Source of the DNA: Mermis nigrescens
Taxonomy: Eukaryota > Nematoda > Enoplea > Mermithida > Mermithidae
Assembly (NCBI GenBank): GCA_036768485.1
Contig: JAVLUZ010000613.1
Span: 558,001-622,000, forward strand
DNA length: 64,000 nt
Direction: 5' to 3'
How positions within the stretch are numbered: position 1 is the stretch's first letter; each line of letters opens with the position of its first letter. Shown here in pieces: positions 1 to 23,382 of this stretch. Made by a program: the position numbers and the translations under genes. A model generated the notes under the pieces. It saw only the letters and a program-made list of their open reading frames with translations, did not search any database and had not been told where the DNA came from.

Positions 1-827
1 AATAAAAGCATCAAAAATTAATAAATATAATTTTTCTTATCGATAAAATCCATTAAAACTTCACAACATTATGAGTAAAATATTAGTACAACTCGTAACA
101 AAAATTTTACTGAAATTTAACAATATGTTCAAATGTCATTTAAATGTTCACCATATTCGATTTTCATTTCATTTGCGCAGTAATTTCGTTATAAGCGAAA
201 AGGATATGATGCCTCATTTTCCAATACAAGCAGCAGGACGCGTCATGTAGACCTCACACAGGCAGCAAGAAAATTCTGGGGTCTGGTCGGGTGAAATCAT
301 CAAAAATATTACTAAAAATGGAATTCTGTGGTCTACAGTAATCTGCGGGTGTTTTCTAACTTCTAGGGGGTTTCAAAACCCCAACTCCCCACGCCAATGT
401 GTGATATATATCCTTAATTTAATTATGCCTAAAGGGAGAAGCCACTTGAGATTAAATGAAGCACTGGCAAAGTAATTGCGGGTGAAACACCGGCAATCCA
501 CCTTTCGGGTACCCATTCATCAGTCAATCACGCACAAATTAAATCAAAATCAATACATTAAAATTTGAATTCAGGTCTAATCTTAAACATTGAAATCAAA
601 ATGATAAAAGCAAAGTCTTTTTAAAAAGAGAAATAAAAAAATTTTATTTTCTAATTTTACTCCAATCGAACAAAACTACTGAGTTTCAAACAAGCACTGG
701 TTTTACCAAATGATGGAATTTAATCCCGATAAGTCACACCCTGAAAATATAACCTAACAGGGTCAGTAATTGACTAAGCTATAGTAAAATTATGGTAAGG
801 ATACTTAAGTGGGACACACAGTACGAG
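1..827. other. Gene intron or flank with no recognised feature
   Basis: AT-rich sequence. Bases 255-403 look like a decayed copy of the TGGGC MITE family (GGCAGCAAGAAAATTCTGGG at the left, CCCCACGCCAATGTGTG at the right) but no target duplication is visible. No exon found. Confidence 0.4.
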
Positions 828-1082
828 CACACCTGGGCGTGGGGGGTTTGGGGGGTATGCAGCCCCCAGAAACCAAAATACCCCCCAGAAATCAAAATAC
901 CCCCAGAATTCAATTTTTGAAAATTTTTTCGTTTTTTTCGCAATTTTTTGATGCCAATGGATAGTGCTTGATGAGAAACGTCGAAAAATGGTGTTTTTAT
1001 CGCCATACCACCATTTTTAAGGCCATTTTTTGACCTTCAAAAAAATCTTGCACCCCCAGATTTTTCTTGCTGCCCACGTATG
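828..1082. mobile_element. hAT-type MITE, family B (CAYACSTGGGC ends)
   Basis: Non-coding 255-bp element with imperfect terminal inverted repeats CACACCTGGGC and GCCCACGTATG. It is flanked by an exact 8-bp target duplication AGTACGAG (820-827 and 1083-1090). The G/C-rich end (GGGGGGTTTGGGGGG) and an interior with AAGGCCATTTTTTGACC recur in all copies. It lies in the intron just downstream of exon 14. Confidence 0.9.
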
Positions 1083-1141
1083 AGTACGAGTATATCTATT
1101 TATACAAATACACACGTATTATTTAATGTGATTTTTTTCAC

Positions 1142-12074
<10,933 letters not shown>

Positions 12075-12269
12075 CTTGTGGAAAGGGCGGTATATGTACA
12101 ATCTTCCGTCCGCCAAGTGCACATAACTCAAAGGACACTTCCGTCGAGTGTCGATGCATAGCGTAGCAATGTTTTTGGGCAAAAAATTACTGTTTATTCT
12201 GGCCAACGTATATTTTAGGATTACTCGCAGCAAATGGTATAGCAATACTATTGAAACTCTGCCTTAAAG

Positions 12270-14835
12270 ATCAGAAAAAACAAAGTTTTTTAAACGCCTT
12301 GCACGCTTTAATAATCAGGCAAGATTTTTCGCCCCTGTCTGTACGATAACGTCAGCGTTTCGAAACAAGTATTTTCGCAACAAAAAGGAGTTATCTGCGA
12401 GTGAACTGGTGCAAAGAAAGAAAAAATGCTGCGATTTTCGATATAAGTAGTAACAACAGCAACGTTCAGCAACCAACACTGAATATGTCAATATTGAATC
12501 TGAATCCAAGGTGTGATTTTTAGGGCCGCGCGAATATTCTATATTGACAAATGACTTTTCGTCATCGCTGAACCGAACAATTTTCTATCAGACTCCTCAG
12601 TCGCACGGATGAAGGCAAAACTTCATTGTTGTCGTCAAGCGCGCGGCGTTCTTGGAGTTTTTTTAATTACATCCGCCATCGAAGCAAGCATTCGAATAAA
12701 GCAAAGCTTTCAACATTTATAAGTCGGGGTACAAACCTATCTATTTATAAGCTTAAAAGGTTTTCACCGTCAATAAATCAATTAGGTACATATGTTTATA
12801 CGCCCATGCGGTAAAAAATAAAAAACATGAGTTTTGCCAATATCTTTAGAAAAACGCCAAAAACTGCTGTTTTCGATGTGATTCTTTGAATTTTTGTTTG
12901 GTTCATTCACGTTGGCAGTGGAACTGTGAAATGCGTTTATAAATCGGGAAACAATGCTGCGAGTGAAATTCCAAAATTTGCATTCATAACTGATGTATTC
13001 AGCTGTTAAGAGCGACCTATCCGGCTTTGAGCCTTAGAAACAGAGAGAAAAACCAAGACAGTATTCACTAGGGGTGGATTAAAGGGGGCAGGGCGGCGGC
13101 CGCTGTCCCCTCCATTGGCCAAAAATATTTGGCGAGATAAAGACTGGATATGTAATTTGCAATGATTTTTGGCCGTCAGTAACCATCATGTCTCAAATTT
13201 TTCTCGGCGCTGCGCGCCGGATTATACCTATTAATAACGTTTACTTTCTTGGCGACGTGAAAGACATTTTTGCTTATAGAATAGGCTTCAAAACAATTTC
13301 AACAGCCGAAACAGCTATTCTAGCATAGTTTTCGTCTATTTTCAATCAAAAATTTTCGACGTATCGCGTCAAAACAAGAAATCAACTTTTTGAACGTCCA
13401 TTCGCCTAAATTTAACAAATTTTCAGGTGCCTCGCGCCAGATTTTCGTAAAAGCCTAAGAAATTTTATGTTTTTTTTCGAAAAAAATTGTCGAAAATTTC
13501 AAAATTTCTTGAAAAAATATTGCGCTAAAAGTGATTTTTAGTAGAATTATACAGTGTAAAAGGCCGAAAAACACTATTTCGCGCGTGAAGGACAAAACTT
13601 TGGACCTGTTTTTGACTCTTTTTGTAAAAGTTAGGGTACCCCGCCAACTTAGAAAAATCCTAGATCATCCACGGGCATTCACGGTGTCCTAGAAGTATGA
13701 GGGACCGGACTAAGGGTCAATTTTTGGCTCTTAACCGAGCACATGTACTATGTATGAAATATCCGTGAAAGCCAGGAATATCATACGTTTTCAGTTTCCT
13801 AATGTGAATTAACATCAGATTTATTAAAAAACTTTCAAACTTTTGGACTATAGAAACTTCTGAGTACCAGTAACTTTTCCATGGTGCTATTTGAACGTTT
13901 ATCGAAAAATTCCATTCCAATTTAGAATAAAAGAATTTAATTTTTGAAAAAACACCAGAATTATGAAAAGCAAAAATTTTTGATGCTCTGACTGAAAAGG
14001 TACGCACTATACACGTAATGTACGTATGTTGTACATACGTACCTAATGTACTTTATGTGTTATCTACATGAAAATAAGTTAAATCCATTCTTCACGATTA
14101 AAAATCAAAGATTTCAATTGCATGAGGCCTCAAAAGTTTTGGTTTAAAAAATTTCTAAAATGAGTATTTCAAGGTTTTGGTTGCTACGCCATTTTATTAT
14201 ATTAGCCAACTGTTAAGCACGCTAATGTCGAATGTTGAAAAGTATTATTACTCTGCTCAAGAGCGTCTTGAGACACGATTTCTGAGAAGTTCAACCTTCG
14301 ACAACGGTGAGTTGTTGTGATAAATTAAAAATTAATCATACCTCAAAACGATATATGGCACAGTTTTTTATTTTAAACATCACGGTGCTATTTATTTGAC
14401 TTGAAATCAAAAATTCGGTATACTACAATATGCTTTACAAAGGAATTTTTATGATTTTTATCATTTTTTATTACTTTCATAAGAATTCTATTTTCTCTAC
14501 GGATAATTAATAATATTCGTCGAAACAGCTACTAATCGGTAGAAGAGCAAATTTGCTATTAGCTGAATGCAAAAAGTATTTTAACACACTAGTTAACACT
14601 TTACACTACAGTTTGAACATACTCACTGTTCATTAAAAATATATGTGAAGTTTAATGTACAGCATACCATAATATATTGGATCGTCAAATTCCATCAAAG
14701 GTTGCTGGATATTTTTTTGCAAATGGATCGCTTCTGTTCCCCATTTGCGAAAAAGCTAGATAAAAGTGGTGACTGACGTATGCTCTACAGATTTTCGATA
14801 ACATAAACTATAAGTCCTATGATGATCATATAAAA
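12270..14835. other. Upstream flank of the DOMON gene, no gene recognised
   Basis: AT-rich. A region starting near 13067 with CACTAGGGGTGGATTAAAGG and containing CGGCGCTGCGCGCCG (13205-13219) resembles the CAGTGGCGGATCC family seen at 51.9 and 56.1 kb, but the right end is not clear. The promoter of the DOMON gene should lie within 12.1-12.7 kb; no motif is firm enough to call. Confidence 0.35.
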
Positions 14836-15639
14836 ACTAGCAAAGAAAAATGCTCCGATGGAACAAAAAAGATGAATATACTTGGAATTGTAGATTATTA
14901 GGATGTAAAAGGAGGGGACTAGGAAAAAGCTACCAAAAGTCGCAAAATCTGATAGAAATCACACTTTCTCTAAGCAACGCAAAAATCTAAGTATATTCTG
15001 CGGCCTCTAAAAAAGTGTCTTTTTTAAATAATTTTCAAAGTTTCAGATAAGAGTGTATAAACGGAATCTATAATGTTTACTTTTTTTAAATTCCTGGCAA
15101 GTAGCAACGCTGACTAGCTTCGTATCCTGATCGATAGAAAACTAAGTGGTATTGTATTTAAAGTTGTTTTATTTTGTTATGAGCAATATAGCAAGCAAAG
15201 CAGGGGCCGATTAATTAGGGCACACAATCGTTACGGGCATGTCAGTGTACCTACGTTTAGTCTGTTTCAAGTCAACTTACGCGTTTCCTACTGTTTTAAA
15301 CCAACAATTTCTTCAATTGTCTTGCATGCATCAATGTTTGCTATTTCATTCAATTAGTTTAGAAAGACTGTTAGTTTACTCAATATCATTTCCCATACCT
15401 ACTGCATAGCTAACGTGCTGCTTTTTCAATCATTTTTATGGTTAAATATTCATTTTAATCTGTTGGCCGCAGAATATACTTCGATTTTTTGCGTTGCTTA
15501 GAGAAAGTGTGATTTTTAGCAGGTTTTGCGACTTTAGGTAGATTTTTCCTAGTCCCCTCCTTTTACATGCTTAATAATCCACATTCCAAGTATACCTATT
15601 CAGCTTCTTTGTTCCATCGGAGCATTTTTCTCTGCTAGT
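14836..15639. mobile_element. Fold-back element with about 175-bp inverted ends
   Basis: The left end (ACTAGCAAAGAAAAATGCTC onwards to about 15002) is the reverse complement of the right end (from about 15466, GGCCGCAGAATATACTTCG, to 15639, TGCTAGT). Shared tracts include AGGAGGGGACTAGGAAAA and AAGCAACGCAAAAA with small differences. The interior has no long ORF. Target duplication not identified, so the exact ends are approximate. Confidence 0.8.
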
Positions 15640-15889
15640 CCCCTACTTTTAATTAGCATGATTTGAGTACATTAATCAGTAAACACACTACAGTAGCATA
15701 CCACAATAATGACAGCAGTCCAAGAATGCGGAAAACAATATTGTTCTTAACATCAGCATTATCCTTTTTAAACAAGACAACTTTACATTATTTAAACAGA
15801 TCAAAGTTTTCCAGCAAGAACTTTACGCAAATGTCAAGTGTAAGGAACATTAATGCTCAGATTTGGAAGTAGGATAAATTCGTAGTATA

Positions 15890-18370
15890 AAGTACATTTT
15901 AACAACAAATTGATAGTGCAAACTTTACACAACCACTAGGTGAAGAGAAAACTAACAGTCAGATTCCCAATTCTGATTTTACGTAGAACATTTTGAAAAA
16001 AATTAAGCTTCCGCAAGGCTCTAGAACTAAAGTTAATATGCAGTGTAAACTTTACACAACCACAGAGTCTAGAGAAAATTTCAGTCGGATTCGTAATTCT
16101 GATATTACTCTGATATTACGATAAACATTTAAGAAAATATTCAGACTCCACATTGGCCCGAGGACAAATAAATATCAGATGTAAACTACTTTACATCACT
16201 GTTGAGTGCAAACAAACTGGCGTATCACATTTGGTTTGCGGTTCATTTTTAGACTTGAGAGTATGTCCAGACTCATAACCTAGAACTTGGCAGAAAAAAC
16301 AAGACAGAAACACGTTTAACTCCCCCATTTTTTTGACATTACACCTCCCGAAAAAGCTAAATATTGATGTAAACAAACGCAATTCGCTGTGACGCTTACC
16401 CCTTAGAAAGTACTTTATTTTTATCCTATTCGACCTCGCCCGACTTCTGAACACAGAAAGTGGCAAACAAAAAATGGACAAACACGTATTTTCCACTGTC
16501 CACCACATTGTAAACTTTAAAATACCGATGCTAACGCCCCATTGAGTGTAAATAAATTCGGTTCGGGCCAGTTTGTAGCCCTTTGATTTTAGTACGTTTT
16601 ATGTGCCAAACTTATGTTCCTCAAAATATTTGATATTATTTGCCAATCAAAACACGATAAAAACCTGTTTTTTTCGGGCCCATTTTACACCTCAGATTTC
16701 GAACTTTACACCCCCATAAACAACTCAATATTACGTTTTTTTTGAACGCGGCTTGCTTCGACGTGTAGCCCTTAAAAGTTACTTTTTTTCCATTTTATTC
16801 AATTTATCCCAACTCATAAGCGAAAAAGTTGGCAGAGAAATCTTGGACAAAATCTGTTTTTTTACTCATTCACTAGAGTGTAAAGTAAAGTTTAAACCCC
16901 TGGTACTATGTATTGATTGTAGAAAAGTTTGCTGGTAAGCACAAGATAGCCCTTGATCCGTAGTACATTTCTGTCAGAAAAAATTTCTTTAAACTCATGA
17001 TCGGAGTTGTTGGCAGACATAAACAAGTCGAAAACCCGACCAAAATGTGTCATTTCACCCCCAGATTTTCGCACACTTTTTATATTCCCATTCGAGAACT
17101 AAGGCGAAATTCAAAAAACAAAAAAGTGTCACCTGCAGAAACTAAATAGATGAATAAGTCAAATAAAGTGTTTGGTTTTGCCAAAAGAATTAAAAAAATG
17201 AAAAAGTCAGTATTCAGAAGATTTTAAACCCATTAGTCTCTTTTTAAATCCGCATGCGAGAATGGATGCGTCAGCCTCTGCCCCAACTAAACATATCGGC
17301 GGATTTTAATACTTAGTCGCACTATACTTAACACTTTTGTGCAACAACCATTGCGTATAAAAAAATATAGGTCAGATTCGTAATCTATAATTGAGGGGCA
17401 ATATTTAAAAAATGGCCCTCCGCTAATTGTTTGATACTGGGCGGAAAAATGCTTCTCGATGTAAACTTTACACTTGTGCTAATACCGCAATATTGGGTGT
17501 ATAGAAACAAAATAAACTAGGATCTGTAACGCTAAAGTCAGGGCACATTCTAAGCATAATTAGCATGTTCCGCCTACTTAGCAGAGTAGCTGAAGAAATT
17601 TCGTTTTTCGTCTCGAACCCTTTACACTTTAACGATCACAGATCAAGAAATATTGCGTAATAAGAGAAGAAAAAAGGTTTTGAGATATTGCAATCCTCTA
17701 CAACATAAAACCAATTGGACTGCACAAAAACTCAAATTGAGTTAGATAAGCTGAAGGACACGCAAAGAGTTAAAAATCCTTATACTTTCTATTTTTGTGG
17801 TGCAACAACTACTGAGTGTAAAGAAATTTTAAGGTCAGATTCGTAATCTACAGCTCAGGGGCAACATTTAAAAAACTGGCCCGCCGTAAATTATTTGAGT
17901 TTCCGGTTTACACTTTACACACTCATTGCTAACTCGGTATTGAGTTTAAACAAAAAAAACACCGGCATCAAATTTTTTAATCATCTATCGATGAAAAAAC
18001 CGCATCTCCCAGGTGTGTGCCGTTGTTGCTGTGAGGGGGGGCACAAATTTCGCACTCGCTGTGATAAACATATAAGAAAGAAGGATGACCAAGTATATTA
18101 TAGGTAGCGCTATCGCGCTACCTGTGATATTGTGAAGGAGCGCTAATCAGAATTTATTAATCATTCTATGCTTGCCTCCACTCCACAATTTAAATAAATT
18201 ATTCTTATTCAAAATCATCACACCCACAAAAATTTACAATGTCTGCTCAATAATTTTACAACGAATCATTCCATTTTGCTACGTTTAGTAAACTTTTCAG
18301 ACTCTTTTTTCTGCTCGTATGACAGTTTGAGGGCATTGTAAACTGCACAAAAAATTAATTCAAATGTATC
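15890..18370. repeat. Degenerate repeat region with TGTAAA/TTTACA cores
   Basis: Words such as GTGTAAACTTTACAC, AGTGTAAAG and TTTACACT recur at 15920, 16050, 16185, 16545, 16880, 17460, 17815 and 17915, often followed by CAGTCGGATTCGTAATTCTG or close variants. The spacing is irregular (about 130 bp in the clearest pair). It looks like an old, diverged tandem array or clustered insertions of one element. No gene recognised; a small Cys-rich frame at 17994-18107 (CRCCCEGGHKFRTRCDKH) has no support. Confidence 0.55.
18102..18121. other. Perfect 8-bp stem hairpin
   Basis: GGTAGCGC-TATC-GCGCTACC, in otherwise AT-rich sequence at the edge of the TTTACA region. It is followed by another GGAGCGC. 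Role unknown. Confidence 0.7.
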
Positions 18371-18399
18371 CGCATTGTAAACAAACGCAAAAAGTTCCA

Positions 18400-19328
18400 C
18401 GTAAAATTAATCGGTAGAAGTAGATATCTAAAATTGTGTCAGTCTTCTCGAAAGTCGTGCGATTGCTGCTTTCATTTGATTCACATAGTGTTGCACGCAC
18501 GTTGGTTTATATCGAGAGCATTTATTAGTTGATATTTTGGCTTACTGTGAGTTTCTTCTCATTGATTGTTCACATTTTTGTACAACATTCCTTAATTTTC
18601 TGTCAACCCGTTTTTAGCCGTTTTAGGTAGGTACCAGTTCAGTAATTTTGAGTATTCGACTCGCAATTGTAGGTCAAACTAACCCCAGGGGCCAAATTTA
18701 GTGAGAAATTCCCAAGTTATGCTCCTGCAAAACGACAAAACCCAAAATTTTACGTTATGGATAAGGCATGTTTGGGATCCTGTATTTTAAAAACCAATCT
18801 GTGAATTTTCTTTAAATTCCACAGTAAGGTCATCCAAGGCATAACTTAAAAATCACTATAATTTAAATAAAATATACATATATGCTGCAATTTGAGATAT
18901 TAGTAAAAATGCAATGTTAAAAAAGTGTTTTTCTTACAGTTTTTTTGTCAGTTTTTACTGCGGTGTAAAGTAGTTCACACCGATCAATAGCGCATTAAAA
19001 CTTGGTCTAGGGTGGCATAAAAATTTCCCCACCGGCAATTACGTAAGATCTTAGTAGCCACCACAACGTCTTATAGTATCCGTCCTTTCGGGCTTTCAGA
19101 AGCTTGATGGAACCATTTTGATCAAATATTCGGAATCAAGGGCCCGGAATATCTAGTGAGTCAAAATATGAGGTTCACTCGATTATACAGTAAAAACTTG
19201 TTTCTCGGACAAACACGCAGACAACTCGGAATTGATATAATAGCTTCTAGCTATTGATTGTTTTGTTAGAACTAATTTCTGATTAATGTATTCTTCACTG
19301 TTTACTGTGGTTAAGTTTTCTGGCTGGC
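18400..19328. other. No feature recognised
   Basis: AT-rich sequence without repeats shared with the rest of the window as far as I can see. Confidence 0.35.
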
Positions 19329-20352
19329 TGAAGAAAAGAAGAAAATTTATTCGGTAAAAGTATTAAAGAAAACACATAAAAACTAGGTAAAAACGCATTG
19401 TCAATGTGAACATAATACACAATCTGCATAAAACAAAGTATGTGCATTAAGCAACAGATAATACGATGGTACCAGGAGCGTAAGGCACAATGCTCTTACG
19501 TACGCCCCTTAAGATAAACACTAAAATCAATTTCCGAAATCATATTCCTAAAAGCTATTGGGTTATTACAGTCAACTGTATTCTGCGGGAGAATGTTCCA
19601 AATTTTAGCCACCCTGTTCGCAAAGTCATGTTTTCTACAATCTAAACGTGATTGTTTGATGAACAGTTTCATGTTATTTACGTATCTAGTACCTCTATCA
19701 GGTGCAAGCTCAAAAAATTCATTAAATGTCAACATTTTGTGTTTAACAATTTTAAAGGCAAAAACAAGATCAGTGTGGATACGACGGGTTTCGAGTCGTT
19801 CTAAGTTTAGGATATTCAACCTTTCATCATACGATAAAGTTTTATTCCAAAATAATTTTTTGTGAATTTTCTTTGTACTTTTTCAAGTCGTGTAATATCT
19901 CCAATTTGGTATGGATTCCAGACAACGGATCCGTATTCAAGGATAGGTCTAACGTATGTTTTAAAAGCTCTGATCATCAAATCGGTATTTTTTGAGACGA
20001 ATGTTTTGTGTATTAAGGATGCGACTCTAGCAGCTTTAGACGCAATATTTGTACAATGAATGCCTGATGATAAATCATTAGATATGTAGATACCAAGGTC
20101 CTTCATACAATTTTCAGCATTTTTTAACTCAGATAGACCTAACTTATAGCCCACTTCCGGATTTCCGTAACCCAAATATAACGTTGCACATTTTTCGTAG
20201 CTAATTTTCAGTTGCCATTTATCGGCCCAAGAATGCAATGAATCAAGATCAGACTGTAACAGGATGGAATTTTCAGATTTGTTGAAAATTTTCAAATCGT
20301 CAGCAAACAGCATTATATTGCTATTTTTAATCGAATCTACTAAATCGTTTAT
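19329..20352 (-). mobile_element. LINE0 (CR1-like), 3' part: degraded reverse transcriptase C-terminus
   Basis: Reads NIMLFADDLKIF, WADKWQLKISYEKC, YVRPILEYGSVVWNPYQI and WNILPQNTV, the end of a CR1/jockey-type reverse transcriptase (FADD catalytic motif at the right end). Two frames (19816-20313, 19496-19819) show a frameshift near 19818. The left end carries an A/G-rich tail, GAAGAAAAGAAGAAAA (about 19333-19348), the LINE's 3' tail. The sequence stops in codon context FINDLVD at 20345-20352 and resumes at 24397 on the other side of LINE1. Confidence 0.9.
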
Positions 20353-20469
20353 GAATGAATGAATGAATGAAGATTTATTGTCAAGTGAATACTAAATAAT
20401 GAGTACAAGTAAATGCGACGAATAAAAAGGAATGACAAAAGGACATACGGTCACGATAATCATGACGAA

Positions 20470-23382
20470 TTAAGTATGCCCCTTCAAAAATGAATTTAAA
20501 TTAATGTTGGCTAATCTCGTTTTGAAAACTTCAATATTAGGAGATGAAACGACAGTGTCCGGTAAACTATTCCAAATGTTAATGTATCTATGAGAAAAAT
20601 TACTTTTATGCAAATTTGAACGGGCAGTAGGTATAACTAGTTTATACGAATTGAAAGCACGTGTAATAGTGGTATTAGCGATAAAAAAGTCATCGAATTT
20701 ATAACACGAAAAACCTCGAACGATTGAAAACATTTTACATAAGCATAGGTGTAATCGGCGTAGCTCAAGATGACAGAGATTCAATTCTTTCAAACGATCG
20801 TTATAAGATAAAGCACTGCGATAACCAAATATGCGTTTAGTAAACCTGCGTTGAACATTTTCGATTCGATCAATATCAGTGATATAGTAGGGGTTCCAGA
20901 CTGAGCATGCATATTCCAAGATTGGACGTACATAGGTAACAAACGCGCGAATTAAATTTTCTCTGTCACGCGAGAAAAAAGATTTGTAAATAAGAAAAGA
21001 CCGAGAATAAGCTTTTTTAATGATGTGATTATAGTGGTCCTTAAAACTAAGGTTTTTAGAAACTAGAACACCAAGATCGCGAATATATTCGAAATTATCA
21101 GGGATATTTAGGTTGCAGAGGCAATAATTTATTTTAGGGTTGTTTTTTCCCAAATGAAGAACACAGCTTTTTTCAGAAGAAATCGGAAGTTGCCATAATT
21201 TAGACCAGCTTGAAATTTTATCTAAGCAAGATTGAAGAGAAATGTGGTGTGATGAAGGGCCAAAAACCTTAACATCGTCTGCAAACAAATACAAATTGAT
21301 ATTCACGGCAAAATCACATATATCGTCAATAAACATCAAAAATAAAGTCGGACTTAAAGGGCTACCTTGCGGCACACCACTAGTAACGGGTAAATACTCA
21401 GAAAATAAATTTCCTATACAAACGCGTTGGAATCGATCGCGAAGGAAAACATTCAACCATACAAGAAGGTTACCTCTTAATCCAAAATTAGAAAGTTTAT
21501 GTAAAAGTTTGATATGGGATACCTGGTCAAAAGCTTTAGAAAAATCAATATAAATAATGTCTAATGGAATTTTATTGCTCAAAGAATCGACCCAATCTGA
21601 TTTACATTTCAGAAGTTGCAATTCACAAGATTTAAATTTTTGAAAACCAAATTGATTTGGGTGTAAAAGACTATTTTCAGTCAAAAATTTTGAGATTTTA
21701 GAGTTGATAATATTTTCCATAATTTTACTAGCAGAACAACAAATGGAGATAGGTCTGTAGTTAGAAATTAGTGCCGAATCGTTCTTTTTATAAATAGGAA
21801 TAACGTTAACTAATTTCCATAGATTTGGGACCTGTCCAGAAGCAAAAGAAACATTAAAGATAGTACTTAAAGGTTCAGCTACTTGAGTCATTAATTTTTT
21901 CAAAAATAGCATTGGAATGCCATCTGGACCGGTTGAAAGCGATCCTTTCACTTTTCGTAGTACGTCCATAATAACAAATGGGTCGAAATTAACGTTGTGC
22001 AACACGCGATCGGAACGCTCCTGGAAGAAGGGTAAAGAATTATTATCTTTAGAAAAATTTGAAACAAAATACTGATTAAAGAGATCAGATTTTAATTTAG
22101 GATCATGTATGATTTTTAGATTATGGTTGATTGGGGGTATAGGGTTACGATTATCTAGTCTTTGGTTAACAAAATTGTAAAACGATTTTAAGCTTTTATC
22201 TTTCAGAATATTCTTTTCTTGGGTAGCAAAAAAGTTTGAAATTTCGGATTTCAAAATATTACAATGGTTTTTATATAGGACTTTATTAGTTGTGGAGCGA
22301 ATATTCTTATATCTTTTCCACAATTTAAGTTTTTTTGAAAATAATTTTCGCAAATTTTGGGGATAATTACGGTGGTTTTTTGATTTTCGATATGTCCTAG
22401 GAACGAAAGAGTCGATCAATGAGTTTAATATCGTTAAAAATAATTCATACATTTCATTAACATTAGTGCATTGAGAAAAGGCATCAGGCCAAGATATGCA
22501 ATTAAGTCTATTAGCGATTTCGGTATAATTTGCTTTTCTAAAGTTAAGTTGAGCCAAATTGTATTTATCTTTGAGCTTGAGAGAACAATGAAAAGTTATA
22601 CAGTTATGATCGCTGTTAGAAAATGACGGTAAAACAGTAACATTGTGTACAAGATTTGTCCCAAAAACAAGGTCGATTATATTATTCTCGTGTGTACTTT
22701 GGCTTACTAATTGGTTTAGTCCTGTTTTAGATAGAGTATCGAAAAACAAGGTATTTAGGGGATCAGCAGGGAACGTGTTGTTTATCCAATTAATTTTAGG
22801 TAGGTTGAAATCACCTAAAATAACAACAGAATAAGGAACCATTATTGCCCATTCCAAGCATTTACAAAGTTTTTCAGCATAAGCAAAGTCATATTTAGGA
22901 GAGCGATATAGAAGAACGAAACGAATTTTGTTAAAACCATCAATAATATCAATCAGAAGCAGTTCAGGGACAACTAGAGCATCAGGGGGCTTTATAGATA
23001 TAGCATTATATGCATTTTTAATGAATAAAGCAACACCACCACCTCTGGAATTAACACGATCAGAGCGAAAAATTTGATAATTATTTAGAGGGCATAAAAG
23101 ACCATTAGTTATACCTTCGTGGAGCCAAGTTTCACAAAAAAATATGATTTCAAATTTTTCTTCAATTAACATAAAGTGTAGATCACCTAATTTGTTTACC
23201 AGACTACGAGAATTAGTGAAAAAACATTGAAACGAGTCAATTTTTTTGGGGCGAAAATCCCTAGCGCGCAACAATAGTTCGAGCACTATGTGATACGTTA
23301 ACTCCCTGATAGGTTTTCTTCTTAATGCAGTCAGCTCTGAAGTCGATGTAGAGATCAGATTCGCCAGATGCCTGACGCTCAC
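20470..23382 (-). CDS. LINE1 ORF2: apurinic endonuclease plus reverse transcriptase
   Basis: Makes the nick in target DNA and copies the element's RNA at that site in the nucleus (target-primed reverse transcription). Endonuclease (about residues 45-265): NSRSLVNKLGD, ETW at 84-86, RGGGVALFIKN, GDFN at 190-193 and SDHN at 257-260, the catalytic residues of the EEP family. Reverse transcriptase (about 470-750): GPDGIP, NYRPIS, IDFSKAFDQVSH, SGVPQGSPLSPTLF and FADD at 700-703. The C-terminal region (YVRPILEYACSVWNP) matches the CR1/jockey type. No stop or frameshift in 970 residues. The frame overlaps ORF1 by 122 bp; the first 40 residues, read over the ORF1 end, may not be used, and the true start is uncertain. 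Confidence 0.93.
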   Translation of the reverse strand: MSVRHLANLISTSTSELTALRRKPIRELTYHIVLELLLRARDFRPKKIDSFQCFFTNSRSLVNKLGDLHFMLIEEKFEIIFFCETWLHEGITNGLLCPLNNYQIFRSDRVNSRGGGVALFIKNAYNAISIKPPDALVVPELLLIDIIDGFNKIRFVLLYRSPKYDFAYAEKLCKCLEWAIMVPYSVVILGDFNLPKINWINNTFPADPLNTLFFDTLSKTGLNQLVSQSTHENNIIDLVFGTNLVHNVTVLPSFSNSDHNCITFHCSLKLKDKYNLAQLNFRKANYTEIANRLNCISWPDAFSQCTNVNEMYELFLTILNSLIDSFVPRTYRKSKNHRNYPQNLRKLFSKKLKLWKRYKNIRSTTNKVLYKNHCNILKSEISNFFATQEKNILKDKSLKSFYNFVNQRLDNRNPIPPINHNLKIIHDPKLKSDLFNQYFVSNFSKDNNSLPFFQERSDRVLHNVNFDPFVIMDVLRKVKGSLSTGPDGIPMLFLKKLMTQVAEPLSTIFNVSFASGQVPNLWKLVNVIPIYKKNDSALISNYRPISICCSASKIMENIINSKISKFLTENSLLHPNQFGFQKFKSCELQLLKCKSDWVDSLSNKIPLDIIYIDFSKAFDQVSHIKLLHKLSNFGLRGNLLVWLNVFLRDRFQRVCIGNLFSEYLPVTSGVPQGSPLSPTLFLMFIDDICDFAVNINLYLFADDVKVFGPSSHHISLQSCLDKISSWSKLWQLPISSEKSCVLHLGKNNPKINYCLCNLNIPDNFEYIRDLGVLVSKNLSFKDHYNHIIKKAYSRSFLIYKSFFSRDRENLIRAFVTYVRPILEYACSVWNPYYITDIDRIENVQRRFTKRIFGYRSALSYNDRLKELNLCHLELRRLHLCLCKMFSIVRGFSCYKFDDFFIANTTITRAFNSYKLVIPTARSNLHKSNFSHRYINIWNSLPDTVVSSPNIEVFKTRLANINLNSFLKGHT

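Noticed and set aside
13717..14007. 96-residue frame on the minus strand
   Set aside because: No recognisable feature; expected by chance in AT-rich DNA.
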